Assembly (NCBI GenBank): GCA_002633005.1
Contig: NMRA01000277.1
Span: forward strand, 429,152 to 478,143
Reading direction: 5' to 3'
From: Phoronis australis
Lineage: Eukaryota; Phoronida; Phoronidae
Length of the DNA: 48,992 nt
A program made the translations under genes and the position numbers. The notes under the pieces are model-generated. The model made no database searches and was not told where the DNA came from. It worked only from the letters and a program-made list of their open reading frames with translations. Every line of letters begins with the position of its first letter. Position 1 is the stretch's first letter. Positions 10,745 through 20,766 of this stretch are shown here, piece by piece.

Positions 10745-12229
10745 TCACGCGGCGGACATTAAAATCCAAAGTGAGGCTCACTGCGATAAACAAAGCGGAA
10801 GTTGACATTGCATGAGTTAAATAGCCGGTCTTTCGATTCCAACCTGGATATTGAATTTCAATAATGTGTCGACAATTAACCACAGAGACGTAGAAATTAC
10901 ATCAGAGAACAAAAAGTTAAGGCGTCAAAGAGGTCTGACGAAAGGGTTTAATTTTTTCGGAAAACTATGTTCGAAACATGAAAAGTAAATATAACCAAAT
11001 TGCGACGATCGTAGTGTTACGGATTATGCTGATTGCAGGGTTACGTTTTTCTTGTAAATTGTTGATCAAAATACTTTCTACGCGAACCAGGTCATCTGCT
11101 CGTATTGTTGACGAGTTGAAGACATATTCTACAGTGGTGGCTGTCATGTGCAATTAATTTGATGATCAAGAATGTTAACATCAAGCATAGCCTGATCCTA
11201 TGCACTCACTGGGACTAACAGTTGACTTGCCATTGATCTGAAAGAATAATTGATGTTATTAAATATATTTTTATGAAAATAAAAAACCAGGCTCGTAATT
11301 GAAAAGAAAAATTATTTGACCATCAATTCTGCTTTCTTGGCTTATAATTCTTACGTCTATTTCATGTGTTAGGTTTCAAATATCAATCTGGACCAAGTTG
11401 AATTTTAAAATTAAAACACCTAATTTGTTCGTCCAAAGCATAACCTCGTTTAAGAACTCAATTTCAGTTAACTGGACAAATCAATCATAGTTATCATGTT
11501 TCTCCAGGAGCCTCTTTCATCCGAGGGGAAAGGTGCCAGTGCCTACTGAGAGGCGATTTTTTCGCCGGCAAGTGAGGGCGGGAACAATCACCTCCCGATC
11601 ACCATCAATAGCACCCCTGCCCTGTTGCAAGCTCTTTTATTAGGCTCTGTCTCAATTTAAAGTAGCCTTTTATGCTCTGTGGTTACAGGTGATGTGAACT
11701 CAGAGAGATTTTTCACTGGGGGAATTTTTATGCCATTCATGCTCGATGGGGGGATTTCGCGTGATATTTCAATACTTTTGAGAGGGGAATAGGGCCGATA
11801 TTGGGCCCCAAATTCGAGGGATTGAGAGCCTTGTCCTTTTTGGAAAGAAAAATTATAATGTTTCAACCCGTAATCATGAAAACACAGCCTGGCTGTATTC
11901 TCCGGTCGTTACTATTATGCTTGGCAACCGAGATGCGACAAAATATTATCTCGAAAACATTTACAAATTTTACACCGGCGGACATATTTTGCTTCGTCGC
12001 GGCGTATGGAAACGACCCAACGCTTCCGAATCTCAATGTCTTTAGGGATTGTAAAGCAGACAGTTGAGTATCCGTATTTTTTCTAGCCGTTCGCGGAGCA
12101 ACGCGAACTGAAATACACAACTATCGGATAAGCTAACAGAGCTATCGTAGTGAACCTCATTTTGGAACGCGTCTCCTGTCGGCGTGAATTGGGCCTATAG
12201 ACTGCCGCCTGATACTAGTAACACTTAAT
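10745..12229. other. Intergenic, no gene seen
   Basis: AT-rich unique-looking sequence. Overlapping open frames at 11801-12120 on both strands lack splice context and recognisable motifs. Confidence 0.4.
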
Positions 12230-12445
12230 ACACTACACGCGTAATATTGTAAAACTTTTACTGCCGCCAATTCCTATGTCGTAATGAGAATGTTTTCACT
12301 GTTAAACCTAAAACAAATACATGTACTAGTAGCAGAAAGATTGTATCTGCTGAGGGTTAGTGGTTTATAGCGGGGTTAGGTTTAGAGTTAGGGAAAGATT
12401 TAGGGTCAGGGTTTGGGTTAGGGTTAGTGTTAGGGCAACAGTTAG
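12230..12445 (+). repeat. Array spacer block Z1 with degenerate TTAGGG tract
   Basis: cactacacgcgtaatattgt and the following 'aaaacttttactgccgccaa' are matched at 16325-16370. Further on, 'ctagtagcagaaagattgta' and the TTAGGG-like tract (12350-12445; ggttagg, agttagg, gggttagggttagtg) are matched at 16870-17000. The two copies share order and orientation. The second is split by inserted MITEs. Confidence 0.65.
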
Positions 12446-12889
12446 GCAAATGCGACTTCAGGCTGACACATGTGTTTTAGTGGGAAAATTGAAAATTTAT
12501 CGCTTAGTGGTACAGTACCTGTGTACAACTTTGTGACCAAATTAGCATCGGCATGCACTTGCCCATTGCTTATGACAAACAGTCAAAAATGAAGAACCTT
12601 CTTGTTTTTGCCACAAGACAAACACTGCATTGGAATTTTAGGATGACGCTGAGAAAATTTAGTGTTGAATTTCTCATCAAAAGTAAACCTCGAAACAAAT
12701 GCGCATCCCTACCACCGCTGTACAACTGTCATCAAGTAACGCACTTTACCGCTGTAGTTCAGCTTCTTGAAAAATAGAGTCTTGATTTTGAGGGTTAACT
12801 GGAAGAATAAACATGTTTCCAGTCTACGCTAAAAGGGGTAAATCCCAATCAGGGTCCTCATTCGGTGCCGGCGGCCATTTTGGTGAAAA

Positions 12890-13160
12890 TTGAAGGATGC
12901 CATACATGTATAACTGCTGGTGGGTTATTTTTAAGCACCACCATTCCTGGTTTGTAATCTACTGTAAAATATTTTTCACAAGAACCACTGAATAAAATGT
13001 TATGGCCTGATACATCACAGTTGTATAAAAGGGAACGTACAATACAACTTGTGGTCACAGCCCGCTTCTATCATGAAAAAACTCATAAGGTAGCTGTCAA
13101 TTAAATAACTTCTTGATCAAATTGATGAAGTATCTCAACTAAAGTAAGAAAAAAAATAAT
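12890..13160 (+). repeat. Array spacer block X1
   Basis: Matches 22610-22865 in order and orientation: GGGTTAttTTtAAG, CCATTCCtGG, AAGAACcACtGA, TTATGGcCTGATaCA, CACAGTTgTATAAAA and GGaACGTACA, then an AT-rich end. Identity is about 65 percent by eye. A fragment of the right end of this block also appears near 19800-19872 (tattagcgcacggtgatca). Confidence 0.55.
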
Positions 13161-13535
13161 ATTACTGTTTTTTCTAGATGATGATGCATTACATATCTCA
13201 AACACATTGTAATGAGCCCTTTTTCTCTTGCAATACGATTCTTACAAAAACAGAAAGTCAAGTACTGTAAATATATTTTCAAAAACTGTATTGGCGATTT
13301 TGTTACTGCAATTCCTGAAACTATGCAAGAGCTAGTGCATAAGTTGGGTACGCGAATCACCAGCACACAACTATATCCTCTTAAAAGAGACAGAGTCGAC
13401 GCAATATTTTTAAAAAACAAATATTACAATGATACTACACCTTTTCGGATGCAACATTTTAATACTCATTTCTTCACCGGGGACTGCGTCTATTTTGCCA
13501 AATAAAACTTTTGCATTTAAATCTACGCATGAAAT

Positions 13536-13861
13536 GGCAGAAAAATTGCCCCAGAAATTTTCATAATCGTTTGATTTAGTAATTACCCAAAATGCTATAA
13601 AGGAATCGCGGAAATTGCATTACGTAGAACCGACACAGTATTTATTGTTCCAAATATTACACTACACAGGTGAAGCTTAAATCTTGCTGTCGGTAACATT
13701 TTAAAACTTTCATTGCAACCAATTCTTATGTCGTAAGAATTTGCCCATTCCTAGCAAGACCTCGGTTTGGAGAATTGGCTATGTGTACCGATCAATGCGC
13801 GTGGAAGTGTTTGTTCTTTTAAACCCAGTCCGTGGTCATTCAGTGTTGCGAACAATGCTAT
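13536..13861 (+). repeat. Array module 3
   Basis: Hairpin GGCA/TGCC 13536-13550, CGCGGAAATT 13607-13616, ACAGGTGA 13666-13673. The CAGCGCC position is degenerate (aacaatgctat at about 13851, 185 from ACAGG). A second small hairpin aatc-gttt-gatt follows the first. On the right the A-type similarity continues (TTTTACAAAATTGAAT, CCGACAACAGTTGCA) to about 14110, where an inserted MITE interrupts it. Confidence 0.75.
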
Positions 13862-14124
13862 ACATGTAATTTACCGCGTAGACTGGCTGAACGATAAATA
13901 GCTTTCACCAACACTTTGCTCGTAGCAAAACATGCGAATGGTTAATTCAAGCGTCGCTTTTACTAGCGCCATTTTGCTGGCAGTTGTTGGTTTTTACGAC
14001 TCTGTTAACTATAAGGGCAATTTAGCACGGATTTTGAAATTTTACAAAATTGAATATTATTAGGATTAATCAGTGTGCTCCGACAACAGTTGCAACCATA
14101 CGTTGTACAGTATGTTCTCACTGG

Positions 14125-14254
14125 TCGAAAGCTTAAATCAAACTTAAGATCACTTTCTTGGAACGGACTTATGACAAATTGAAGTTTTATCTTAAAATTG
14201 AATTAAAATAAAGTCTTCTCTTAACTAAGTCAGTCTTCTTGGAACGGGCCTCAG
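14125..14254 (-). mobile_element. MITE 'CTGGGGCCCGTTCCAA' family, truncated copy
   Basis: Reads cttaagatcactttcttgga ... aagtcagtcttcttggaacg and ends GGGCCTCAG. It is the reverse complement of part of the complete element at 42061-42296. It truncates the right end of array module 3. Confidence 0.6.
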
Positions 14255-14601
14255 AATTAAAAAATTCAGTAGCCAAATAGGGGAATAAACGTGGGTATGG
14301 GTGACCCACTAGGCGGTCTCAATTGGCCAATTTGGAGGACGTTGCAGTCATGTTGTTCTTTCTTTCTCGTTTCTCATTTTGTTGTGGTTTTCGGCCCGAG
14401 TTGAGCAATCGCAGTGTATCAACGAAATTATTTTGCGCCAATTACGCGGGGTGTGGTTCTAAATTACTCCTACAAATTGGTCGCAGAATTAGTTTATTTA
14501 TCTCCCGTTACCTTAGTCAATCGCTGGTATACTACACGGGTTGGCTCTATTCATGATAACCCTCACGCATAGGAGGAGAACACCTTTTCATTGGCTTTGA
14601 A

Positions 14602-14908
14602 GGGCAGCTTTGCCCGATAAAAATTTTTTTAATCTTCAGATTAAGCAAGTACATAGATCGCGGAAATTAAAGATCTAGAGCCGACACAATATTAATAAAC
14701 TAAAAAAATTACGTTACACAGGCAACTTTATTTCTTCGTGATTAAAACATTTCAAACTTAAAACTCCATCAAGTCTTCCACCGTTTGAGTTGAACAATAT
14801 GTTTTGACATCAAAATATGGCAAATTATTTGTGTCCAGTTCTACTGCACGTGAAATCGTTTGCTTTTACTAACCCAATATGTAGTAACCTTTACAAACAG
14901 CGCCACCT
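14602..14908 (+). repeat. Array module 4
   Basis: Hairpin GGGCA/TGCCC 14602-14615, second hairpin aatc-ttca-gatt, CGCGGAAATT 14659-14668, ACAGGCAA 14718-14725, CAGCGCCACCT 14898-14908. Spacings 59 and 180. The left flank shares CCCGTTACCTT..CAATC....ACGGGT with modules 1 and 2 (7586-7622), itself a potential CCCGT/ACGGG stem. On the right it extends to about 15333 (TTTGACTGGGTCCAAAA). Confidence 0.8.
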
Positions 14909-15487
14909 TTTATCTTGTTCACAAACTGGCTATATTGATTTTCCAGAACTTGAACGGTCACAAGTGTCCCTTTTACTGTTTGCATTGCTGGGGTTTTCTG
15001 TAATTCAATTAACCACGGGGGCAGTTAAACATTTGAAATTTTACAAAAGTGAATGTGAGTTGGTTTAATTGGTGTACTCCGACAACAGTTTGCACCAATT
15101 GTATACTCCTGCGAAATTAGGCAGGCCAGATCGACCAGCCCAGCCAGATAAATTCTTGAAGAGCTAACGCCACGTTAAATAGTCTGCCTAATTATTAATT
15201 TTTATTTCGAATATTACAATTTCATTTGACTGGGTCCAAAATGTCCATTAATGACCCCGTACTGAACAGGCGATAAGGACCACCAACTGTGTATTTTGAA
15301 TACATAAGGAAATCGCTGAACAAGTCTCCATCGATTGCAATGCGACGCCACTTTATACTCGCCTCAGTCATGCTTGCAAGCACGAGACATTTATCGTTAT
15401 TTAGAACAGGACGGTTCTTTGTCATGAGCATTCGTTACACTACGGCTGGTTTGTCGTAGGTCTTTTGCACTTCATTCTACTCTTTAA

Positions 15488-15812
15488 GGGCAGCAAATGT
15501 GCCCCAAAAAATTTCTTAATCAGTTTGATTAAGTAATTACCCATAATGCTGTAGAAGATACGCGGAAATTGTTTGACGAAGAACGCGGACAATTTATATA
15601 ATATTTAATTGTAATACTATACAGGTAATCTTTACTTATTTGTGTTGACAATAATTTAAATCTTATATTGTAGCCAGATTTCATGTTTTAAGATTTTCTT
15701 AGTATTTACTACACTCTTACTTAAGGGGAATTAACTGTGCTTTATTTAATGCGCGTAAAGTTGTGTGTTCTTTGAATCCCGTCCGTGGTCATTGTTACAA
15801 ACAGCGCCCTCT
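15488..15812 (+). repeat. Array module 5
   Basis: Hairpin GGGCA/TGCCC with a 7-base loop 15488-15504, second hairpin ttaatca-gtt-tgattaa, CGCGGAAATT 15561-15570, TATA-like tttatataat, ACAGGTAA 15621-15628, CAGCGCCCTCT 15802-15812. Spacings 60 and 181. Right-hand similarity to module 4 runs to about 16255. Confidence 0.8.
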
Positions 15813-16401
15813 TTTACCGCGTACACAAACTGGCTGAAACGATAAGCTTTCACCATCACTCAGTCGCTCGTAGCAAAACATGTGAACGGTTACAAACGTC
15901 ATTTTTACCAGCGTTTTGCTGACAATCTTCGATTTTTGCAACTCAATTAAAATTTAATTACCATTTGAAATTTTACGAAATTGAATGTTATTTGAATTAA
16001 TCAGTGCGCTCCGACAACAGTTGCACCTATTGTATGCTCTCAGGGCTTTGAGTAGACGTGCCTGAGTGATCGACCAGGCCTGTAGCCAGGTAATAATATT
16101 TGAAGAGATAACACGACGTTAATCTGACTAATTTTTAAAATCGTTTTTGATATTGACAGGGTCCAAAACGTTCAAATGACGTCATACCAAAAGGTGATAT
16201 GGATGGCTGATTGTGTATCTGTTGAATGCGCAAGGTACAGTGTAATCACTGAACTTCAGCACAAGTCGCATCAAACACGTTCATGATTGAACTGAACAGA
16301 CACGATACTTAAAACTTATAACACTACATGTATACACACGTAATTGTAAAACTTTTAATGCCACCAATTCCAATGTCGCATTGAGAAGTTTCCCATTTAG
16401 C

Positions 16402-16852
16402 ATGGGCGCACGCGGGGGTGAGCTCGCAGGGGCGGATCCAGGATTTTGAGTTAGGGGGGCCAGGTTGAGTATTATCCAGAATTTTGCCCGTCAGACATTC
16501 GCACCCCAAAGCTGCCAAATGGAATTTGGGAGAATTTTAGGGGGACCATGACCCCTTGCCCCCTCTAAATCCGCCACTGGCACAGGGGGGCTCGAAGGAG
16601 CCTCCCCGAATTTGACGAATTGGGCAAACGGCCGGGTCCGTCTCAGTGAAACAAAAACTGAGTCCGGTTAAACGAGACAAAAGTCCACAAAATCCAGGGG
16701 ACTGAAATCGGTGCGGATGCACAATTCGTGAGCCTGAACCTAGTGGCTAGTTAGGTTTTTTTTTTAATCCTCGTTGATTTCTTTCAGTAAAAGCTCCGCA
16801 TACCGAACGATTCGATCCCCCCTATACTGTAGTCTTAGACTGGGTGCGCGCA
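16402..16852 (-). mobile_element. 'TGCGCGCACCC' TIR element carrying an inserted hAT-like MITE
   Basis: Ends are tgggcgcacgc and gggtgcgcgca. The interior 16580-16720 is the reverse complement of 36310-36450 (shared: ggacttttgtctc, tttttgttt, gaattgtgca, gcccaattcgtcaaat-like text). A hAT-like MITE (16427-16579) sits between the TIR and the body. Confidence 0.65.
16427..16579 (+). mobile_element. hAT-like MITE, copy 1
   Basis: Terminal inverted repeats CAGGGGCGGATCCAGG ... CCTCTAAATCCGCCACTG-type; body shared with 20025-20188, 23023-23165 and 24923-26268 (tgccaaatgg..ttttaggggg). About 150 bases, no coding capacity. A clean target duplication is not visible here, although GCTCG occurs on both sides. 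Confidence 0.75.
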
Positions 16853-17115
16853 TGTTTACTAGCGACACAGTACTAGCAGAAGCCGATTGTACATGTATCT
16901 GTTGAGGGTTGGTGGGTTATACATTTCCAAATCTTCTACACGTAGGGTTGCAGGGTAGGGTTAGAGTTGGGGTAAGAGTTAGCCTACCCGACTAGAACGG
17001 TTCTTTGTCTTAGCACAAATACTGGAAAGCTTGGTGTCGCATTAGGGTTTATATGAAAGTGACCGACAAATACACAAATGTGCGGTCTGAAAATACTGAA
17101 ATTCAGATACTACCA

Positions 17116-17275
17116 CATGGGCGACGCACCATAGGAGGCTGGGGGGGCTACAGCCCTCCCCACTTTTTCAGTGCTGCGGGCGCCGCCCATGGTCTACTGG
17201 CGGTGCACCCGCGGGCCACAGGGGGGCTCGGAGGGACATTCGTCCCACTTCTTCCACAGTGCGCCGCCCATTTAC
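17116..17275 (+). mobile_element. CATGGGCGGCGCA MITE dimer, copy 1
   Basis: Two head-to-tail units of about 80 bases, each running from CATGG..GGCG.GCACC to CACTTTTTCAGTGCTGCG..GCCCATGG. The same dimer arrangement occurs at 22355-22511, and a single inverted unit at 46073-46133. Confidence 0.6.
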
Positions 17276-17406
17276 GAAGCCTGCATGAATTAGGGGTCAC
17301 GGACATTTTTGTATATTATACTTTCAAGGGCATGCAGTCTTGTACATCCCCAAGTTATTATTTTCAGTTTCCTCTTGCGAGCAGCCAGTATAACTTTTCA
17401 CAATGA

Positions 17407-17742
17407 AACGTACCTCCACTGAATCAGTTCCCGTGTTACCATTGGCCGAGTTTTGGTGTTGCCGTTTTTGCTTACATTGGTGATGAACCTATCACGTGTT
17501 ATCAAAATTATTCGGGAAAGGTTCTCTTTGAAGCACAATCTGCAGTAGAAAATGTAGTCAAAGACGGCTCATTCCGCATCAAGAAATTCTCATTTTGCTC
17601 CCCAGAAGACCACCCTAGTATCTCCAAATTCACCAAACTTTGTGGTGTCATACTTTACAAAAATTCTCTCATCCCTAATGTGATTCATAAGACTGAACAT
17701 ACATGTAGCTCTGATACTAACTCCCAACTTGCCAGTTGTTGA
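17407..17742 (+). pseudogene. Uncharacterised ATG-less ORF fragment, unknown protein
   Basis: An open frame of 112 codons between two stops with no ATG. The composition looks coding rather than random (FGVAVFAYIGDEPITCYQNY near the start, then FRIKKFSFCSPEDHPSISKF and CGVILYKNSLIPNVIH). After the stop, another frame continues with PNLPVVDYCGRCNRG, a CxxC knuckle, so the real protein seems to have gone on through a frameshift. I do not recognise the family. It lies between a MITE dimer and array module 6, so a transposon-encoded protein is the likeliest source. Confidence 0.4.
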
Positions 17743-17817
17743 CTACTGTGGTCGTTGTAACCGTGGACTAACACTTAACTTACGGAGGCGCACAACATTC
17801 CTAGAACTTTAAATTGA

Positions 17818-18143
17818 GGCACGTAATTCCGTGCCCTATAAAAATTCATAAAGTTCAAAAAGTTATTAACTCTGCAAGGCGATAGCCTTTGCCGCGGAAA
17901 TTAAAGCTCACGCGAGAGACGTTTATACATAATAAATTGTTTGTTATTCCGTGCAGGTGTTATACCATTCTACTCTATCTGAGATTGAAACACTAGAATT
18001 TGAGAAATTTGTGACACAGTCAGATACAAAATTGAACACCACGTTTCGAGATTTAATGGATTGACAGTGCACGGTTTTACTTAGTCACAAAATTGGTTAA
18101 CTTTTACTCGACCTTGGCCATATTATTGTTCACAGCGCCACCT
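17818..18143 (+). repeat. Array module 6 (hairpin with compensatory changes)
   Basis: Hairpin GGCACG/CGTGCC 17818-17835, CGCGGAAATT 17893-17902, tCAGGTG-type block at 17953-17959, CAGCGCCACCT 18133-18143. Spacings 60 and 180. A second stem GCAAGGC-gat-AGCCTTTGC directly precedes CGCGG. The right-hand part shared by modules 1-5 is missing. Confidence 0.75.
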
Positions 18144-18847
18144 AGCATGAATCACAGCAACACTGAAGCCCGATCGAGTTTCTGATTCGGTGAATGCGTT
18201 CAAACAAAGCATTCAAATGTGATTGTTGCTCTTTAGCAGTCTAATTACTATATTTTGCAACTTTTTGTTTCTCATTATTGCAGTAAAAATCGAACATATT
18301 TTGAACTCCTACTTGAAAGTCTCTCACTACTCGGATGGTGCTACATTTGTAGCCTGAACGTAGGCAGTGTGTCTGCAAGATGTTGGTTACTTTGAAAGCA
18401 TCTATCGTGTTGAGAACTTTGTATTTCTTCTTTGTTGCTCTCTGGCATCTACCTATACGTACGTCGAATTAGAGGTCAGGATATTGCGACTTTTAACGGC
18501 ATTATATAGTCGAAGAAGGCAGAGCAAGAATGGAATGTTAACGTATGTACGTGGTGCTCCTGCCCTCGGATTCCGAAATCCGACGCAAAGATTGCTCCTC
18601 AACTTTGACAGCAGAGTAAACGTTACTACGTCAACTTTCGGAACACCTGTTAATAATTTAGCTTACTCAAGAGTGTACTTTTTAATGACACTAGTTTTGT
18701 GTCAGACTTTAGGTGACATTTTTACTCAAATAGGCGCGGCAAACCTGTAAGTCAACCTCGTACCAAGACAGGGAGAAGGGGTGACTCGTGAACATGCACC
18801 GTTAATTATTGACGTGCGTGACATGCACTGCACTGAATTAAAAACCC
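18144..18847. other. Spacer between modules 6 and 7
   Basis: No gene I can support. A 127-codon open frame at 18367-18750 has no recognisable domain, no homologue in the other spacers and no splice logic; I leave it unannotated. Confidence 0.4.
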
Positions 18848-19167
18848 GGCAGCAAAACTGCCTCCCAAAAATATCGAAAAAAAGACTTAATAATACTTAA
18901 TAATTATTGCCTAAACGCGGAAATTGTGAATGTAATCACCTGGCGTTAATATATAAAGCTTTTAATATTACACCATGCAGGTAAATTCATTCTTTCGTCT
19001 TTCTAGGATTAAAAAAAATAAAAATGGTGAACTTCATAAAGCTATTAGTACAAACATTAAAGCGGTGTTTTATACAAGCGTAGAATTGACGGTGTCTTGT
19101 GGTAATATGTGTGAAAGTCTATATTGTTTACCAAGCATCTAGTTATCGTTTGCAAGCAGCGACACCT
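18848..19167 (+). repeat. Array module 7
   Basis: Hairpin GGCAG/CTGCC 18848-18862, CGCGGAAATT 18916-18925, TATA-like taatatataaagc, gCAGGTAA 18977-18984, CAGCGACACCT 19157-19167 (one substitution in the core). Spacings 61 and 180. After the core it shares GCAAGCGACGAGC with module 8. Confidence 0.75.
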
Positions 19168-20024
19168 ATAGTCAGCAAAGAAAATGAGTGGCAAGCGACG
19201 AGCTTTTTCCGAATTGTAATACGAGAAAGGGGAATGATCTAAAATGAACAAAACGGAACTATAGATCAGTCTATCAACCTACACCATATACATGAATACA
19301 TAGGCAATCGTCTGAAAAGAAAGCTCACAATGATTATACAACTTTGTCGGCATATTATTTGTTGTGTAGCCTAGGAACACATGCATGACATCGTGTTTGT
19401 GTTTAATTTTGAGTCAACATGAGGTGTTTGCAAATGTAAAAGTTCTCAGTAAGGCCCTTCGCACTTCCCAACTTCTTGCGACGAGAGGAGGCCATCTCAA
19501 TAAAAAGTCAAATTGGATGTTTTCAAAACTCTTCGAAATGGTCAAAATTCTGATCAAATTCACTGTTTGATGTAGATCATCACCAAAAGAATGAATTTCT
19601 ATATGCCCAAAACGCTGGGAAATGCTTACTAGACAACACGGTCCGCCTACAAGGGTAACGTGCATTTTGAGAACCAGGGTTTTCCAATACATGTACAGTG
19701 TACATGTAACAGGAGTCAAACTGGTTCGTAAAATGCGGAATGCCTTTGAGAGACCCAACTTCTATCATGCAAATAAATTCATAGAGGTACACTGTAGCAC
19801 TTAATTACTTGACTGAATTGAAGAAGTATGACACCAAGAAAATTTATTAGCGCACGGTGATCAAGTTGTTCCAGAGGGCATACGTGTCAACCAATACGGG
19901 AACTATACGCAATGTTAAACGGTTGTCCGTCACCAGTTGGTCAAAGTAGTTGATCGTTAATTATTTCAGTAACACGTACTGGAGGACTACACACAAGTGT
20001 TCTGTGAAATTGGGGAAATGAATT
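19168..20024. other. Spacer between modules 7 and 8, no gene seen
   Basis: Holds an imperfect palindrome, ACATGTACAGTGTACATGT, at 19688-19706 and a partial spacer block X near 19800-19872. Open frames on both strands at 19385-19804 overlap each other and look like chance. Confidence 0.4.
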
Positions 20025-20188
20025 CAGTAGCGGATTTAGAGGAAGGCAATAGTACCATAACCCACGCCCCCCTAGAATTCTCACAGATTCTATTTGGCAG
20101 TTCGGGGGTGCGAATATCTGAGGCCGGACAAAATCCTGGCTAAAACTTTTCGCTGGCCATCCTAACGCAAAATTCCGGATCCGCCCTG
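20025..20188 (-). mobile_element. hAT-like MITE, copy 2 (with 5-bp target duplication)
   Basis: CAGTAGCGGATTTAG at the left and GGATCCGCCCTG at the right, in reverse orientation to copy 1. It is flanked by GAATT (20020-20024 and 20189-20193), consistent with a 5-bp target-site duplication. Confidence 0.8.
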
Positions 20189-20461
20189 GAATTCAACTGC
20201 CCTCGTGGTGTTCTCAACAGTATTATGACGGTTCTCTTTTGTTCTCGTTCTCTGGGGCCATGTAGGGAGGACCATATACGAAAACCGCGATTTCACTTCA
20301 AAGTTATTCCGCATAAGATAATATTGAATATCAGGTCACCACTTAGATTTCCATGAAAACATATCAGGCTCGGCGGTACCCAATCGATGGATCTGCGGGG
20401 AACTCAAAAATTAATGTCCTCTGTAAACGAAAACCTAACATTACCTGTATGGCAGAGAAGC

Positions 20462-20766
20462 GGGCAGTCAAACTGCCTTCAAAAAATGAACTGAAATGTA
20501 ATATTACGCATTTAACGCGGAAATTACTCTTATGTGTGGATGTCGTTTATATATCAGCTAAAAATATTATTCTGTACAGGTGATTAAAGACAAAGGTTAT
20601 TATAACATTTTGAAACTCTTAAAAAGATTTTTTGTTAGGTTTTGGGGACTAAAATTGCAGCTGTTAGGATCCACGTGAATAGGATTGACTGTATCTGGTT
20701 TTACTACGCGTGAAAGTCTTAATTTTTTAAGCGGTGTTAGGTCGTCGTTTGCAAGCAGCGCCACCT
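20462..20766 (+). repeat. Array module 8
   Basis: Hairpin GGCAG/CTGCC 20463-20477, CGCGGAAATT 20516-20525, TATA-like tttatatatc, ACAGGTGA 20576-20583, acgcgtgaaag about +130, CAGCGCCACCT 20756-20766. Spacings 60 and 180. Belongs with module 7 by the downstream GCAAGCGACGAGC. Confidence 0.8.

Larger units (their letters stand above)
16320..17005 (+). repeat. Array spacer block Z2, interrupted by nested MITEs
   Basis: Second copy of 12230-12445. The left part is at 16325-16395, the right part at 16865-17005 with a degenerate TTAGGG tract (agggttgcagggtagggtta). The intervening 16402-16852 is inserted mobile DNA. Confidence 0.6.

Noticed and set aside
11801-12120. Overlapping plus and minus open frames of 85-88 codons
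   Set aside because: Mutual shadows in different frames with no domain or conserved pattern.
18367-18750. 127-codon open frame between modules 6 and 7
   Set aside because: No motif, no splice context, no counterpart in the other spacers.
7710-20766. Array modules as tandem coding exons ending in CAG|GTRA donors
   Set aside because: Stops occur in all frames upstream of the CAGGT site in every module and no peptide is shared, although the 60/180 spacing is a multiple of three.
7710-20766. Array as a CRISPR array or a simple satellite
   Set aside because: Units are about 0.9-2.3 kb apart, strongly diverged, eukaryotic, and conserved only in short blocks.
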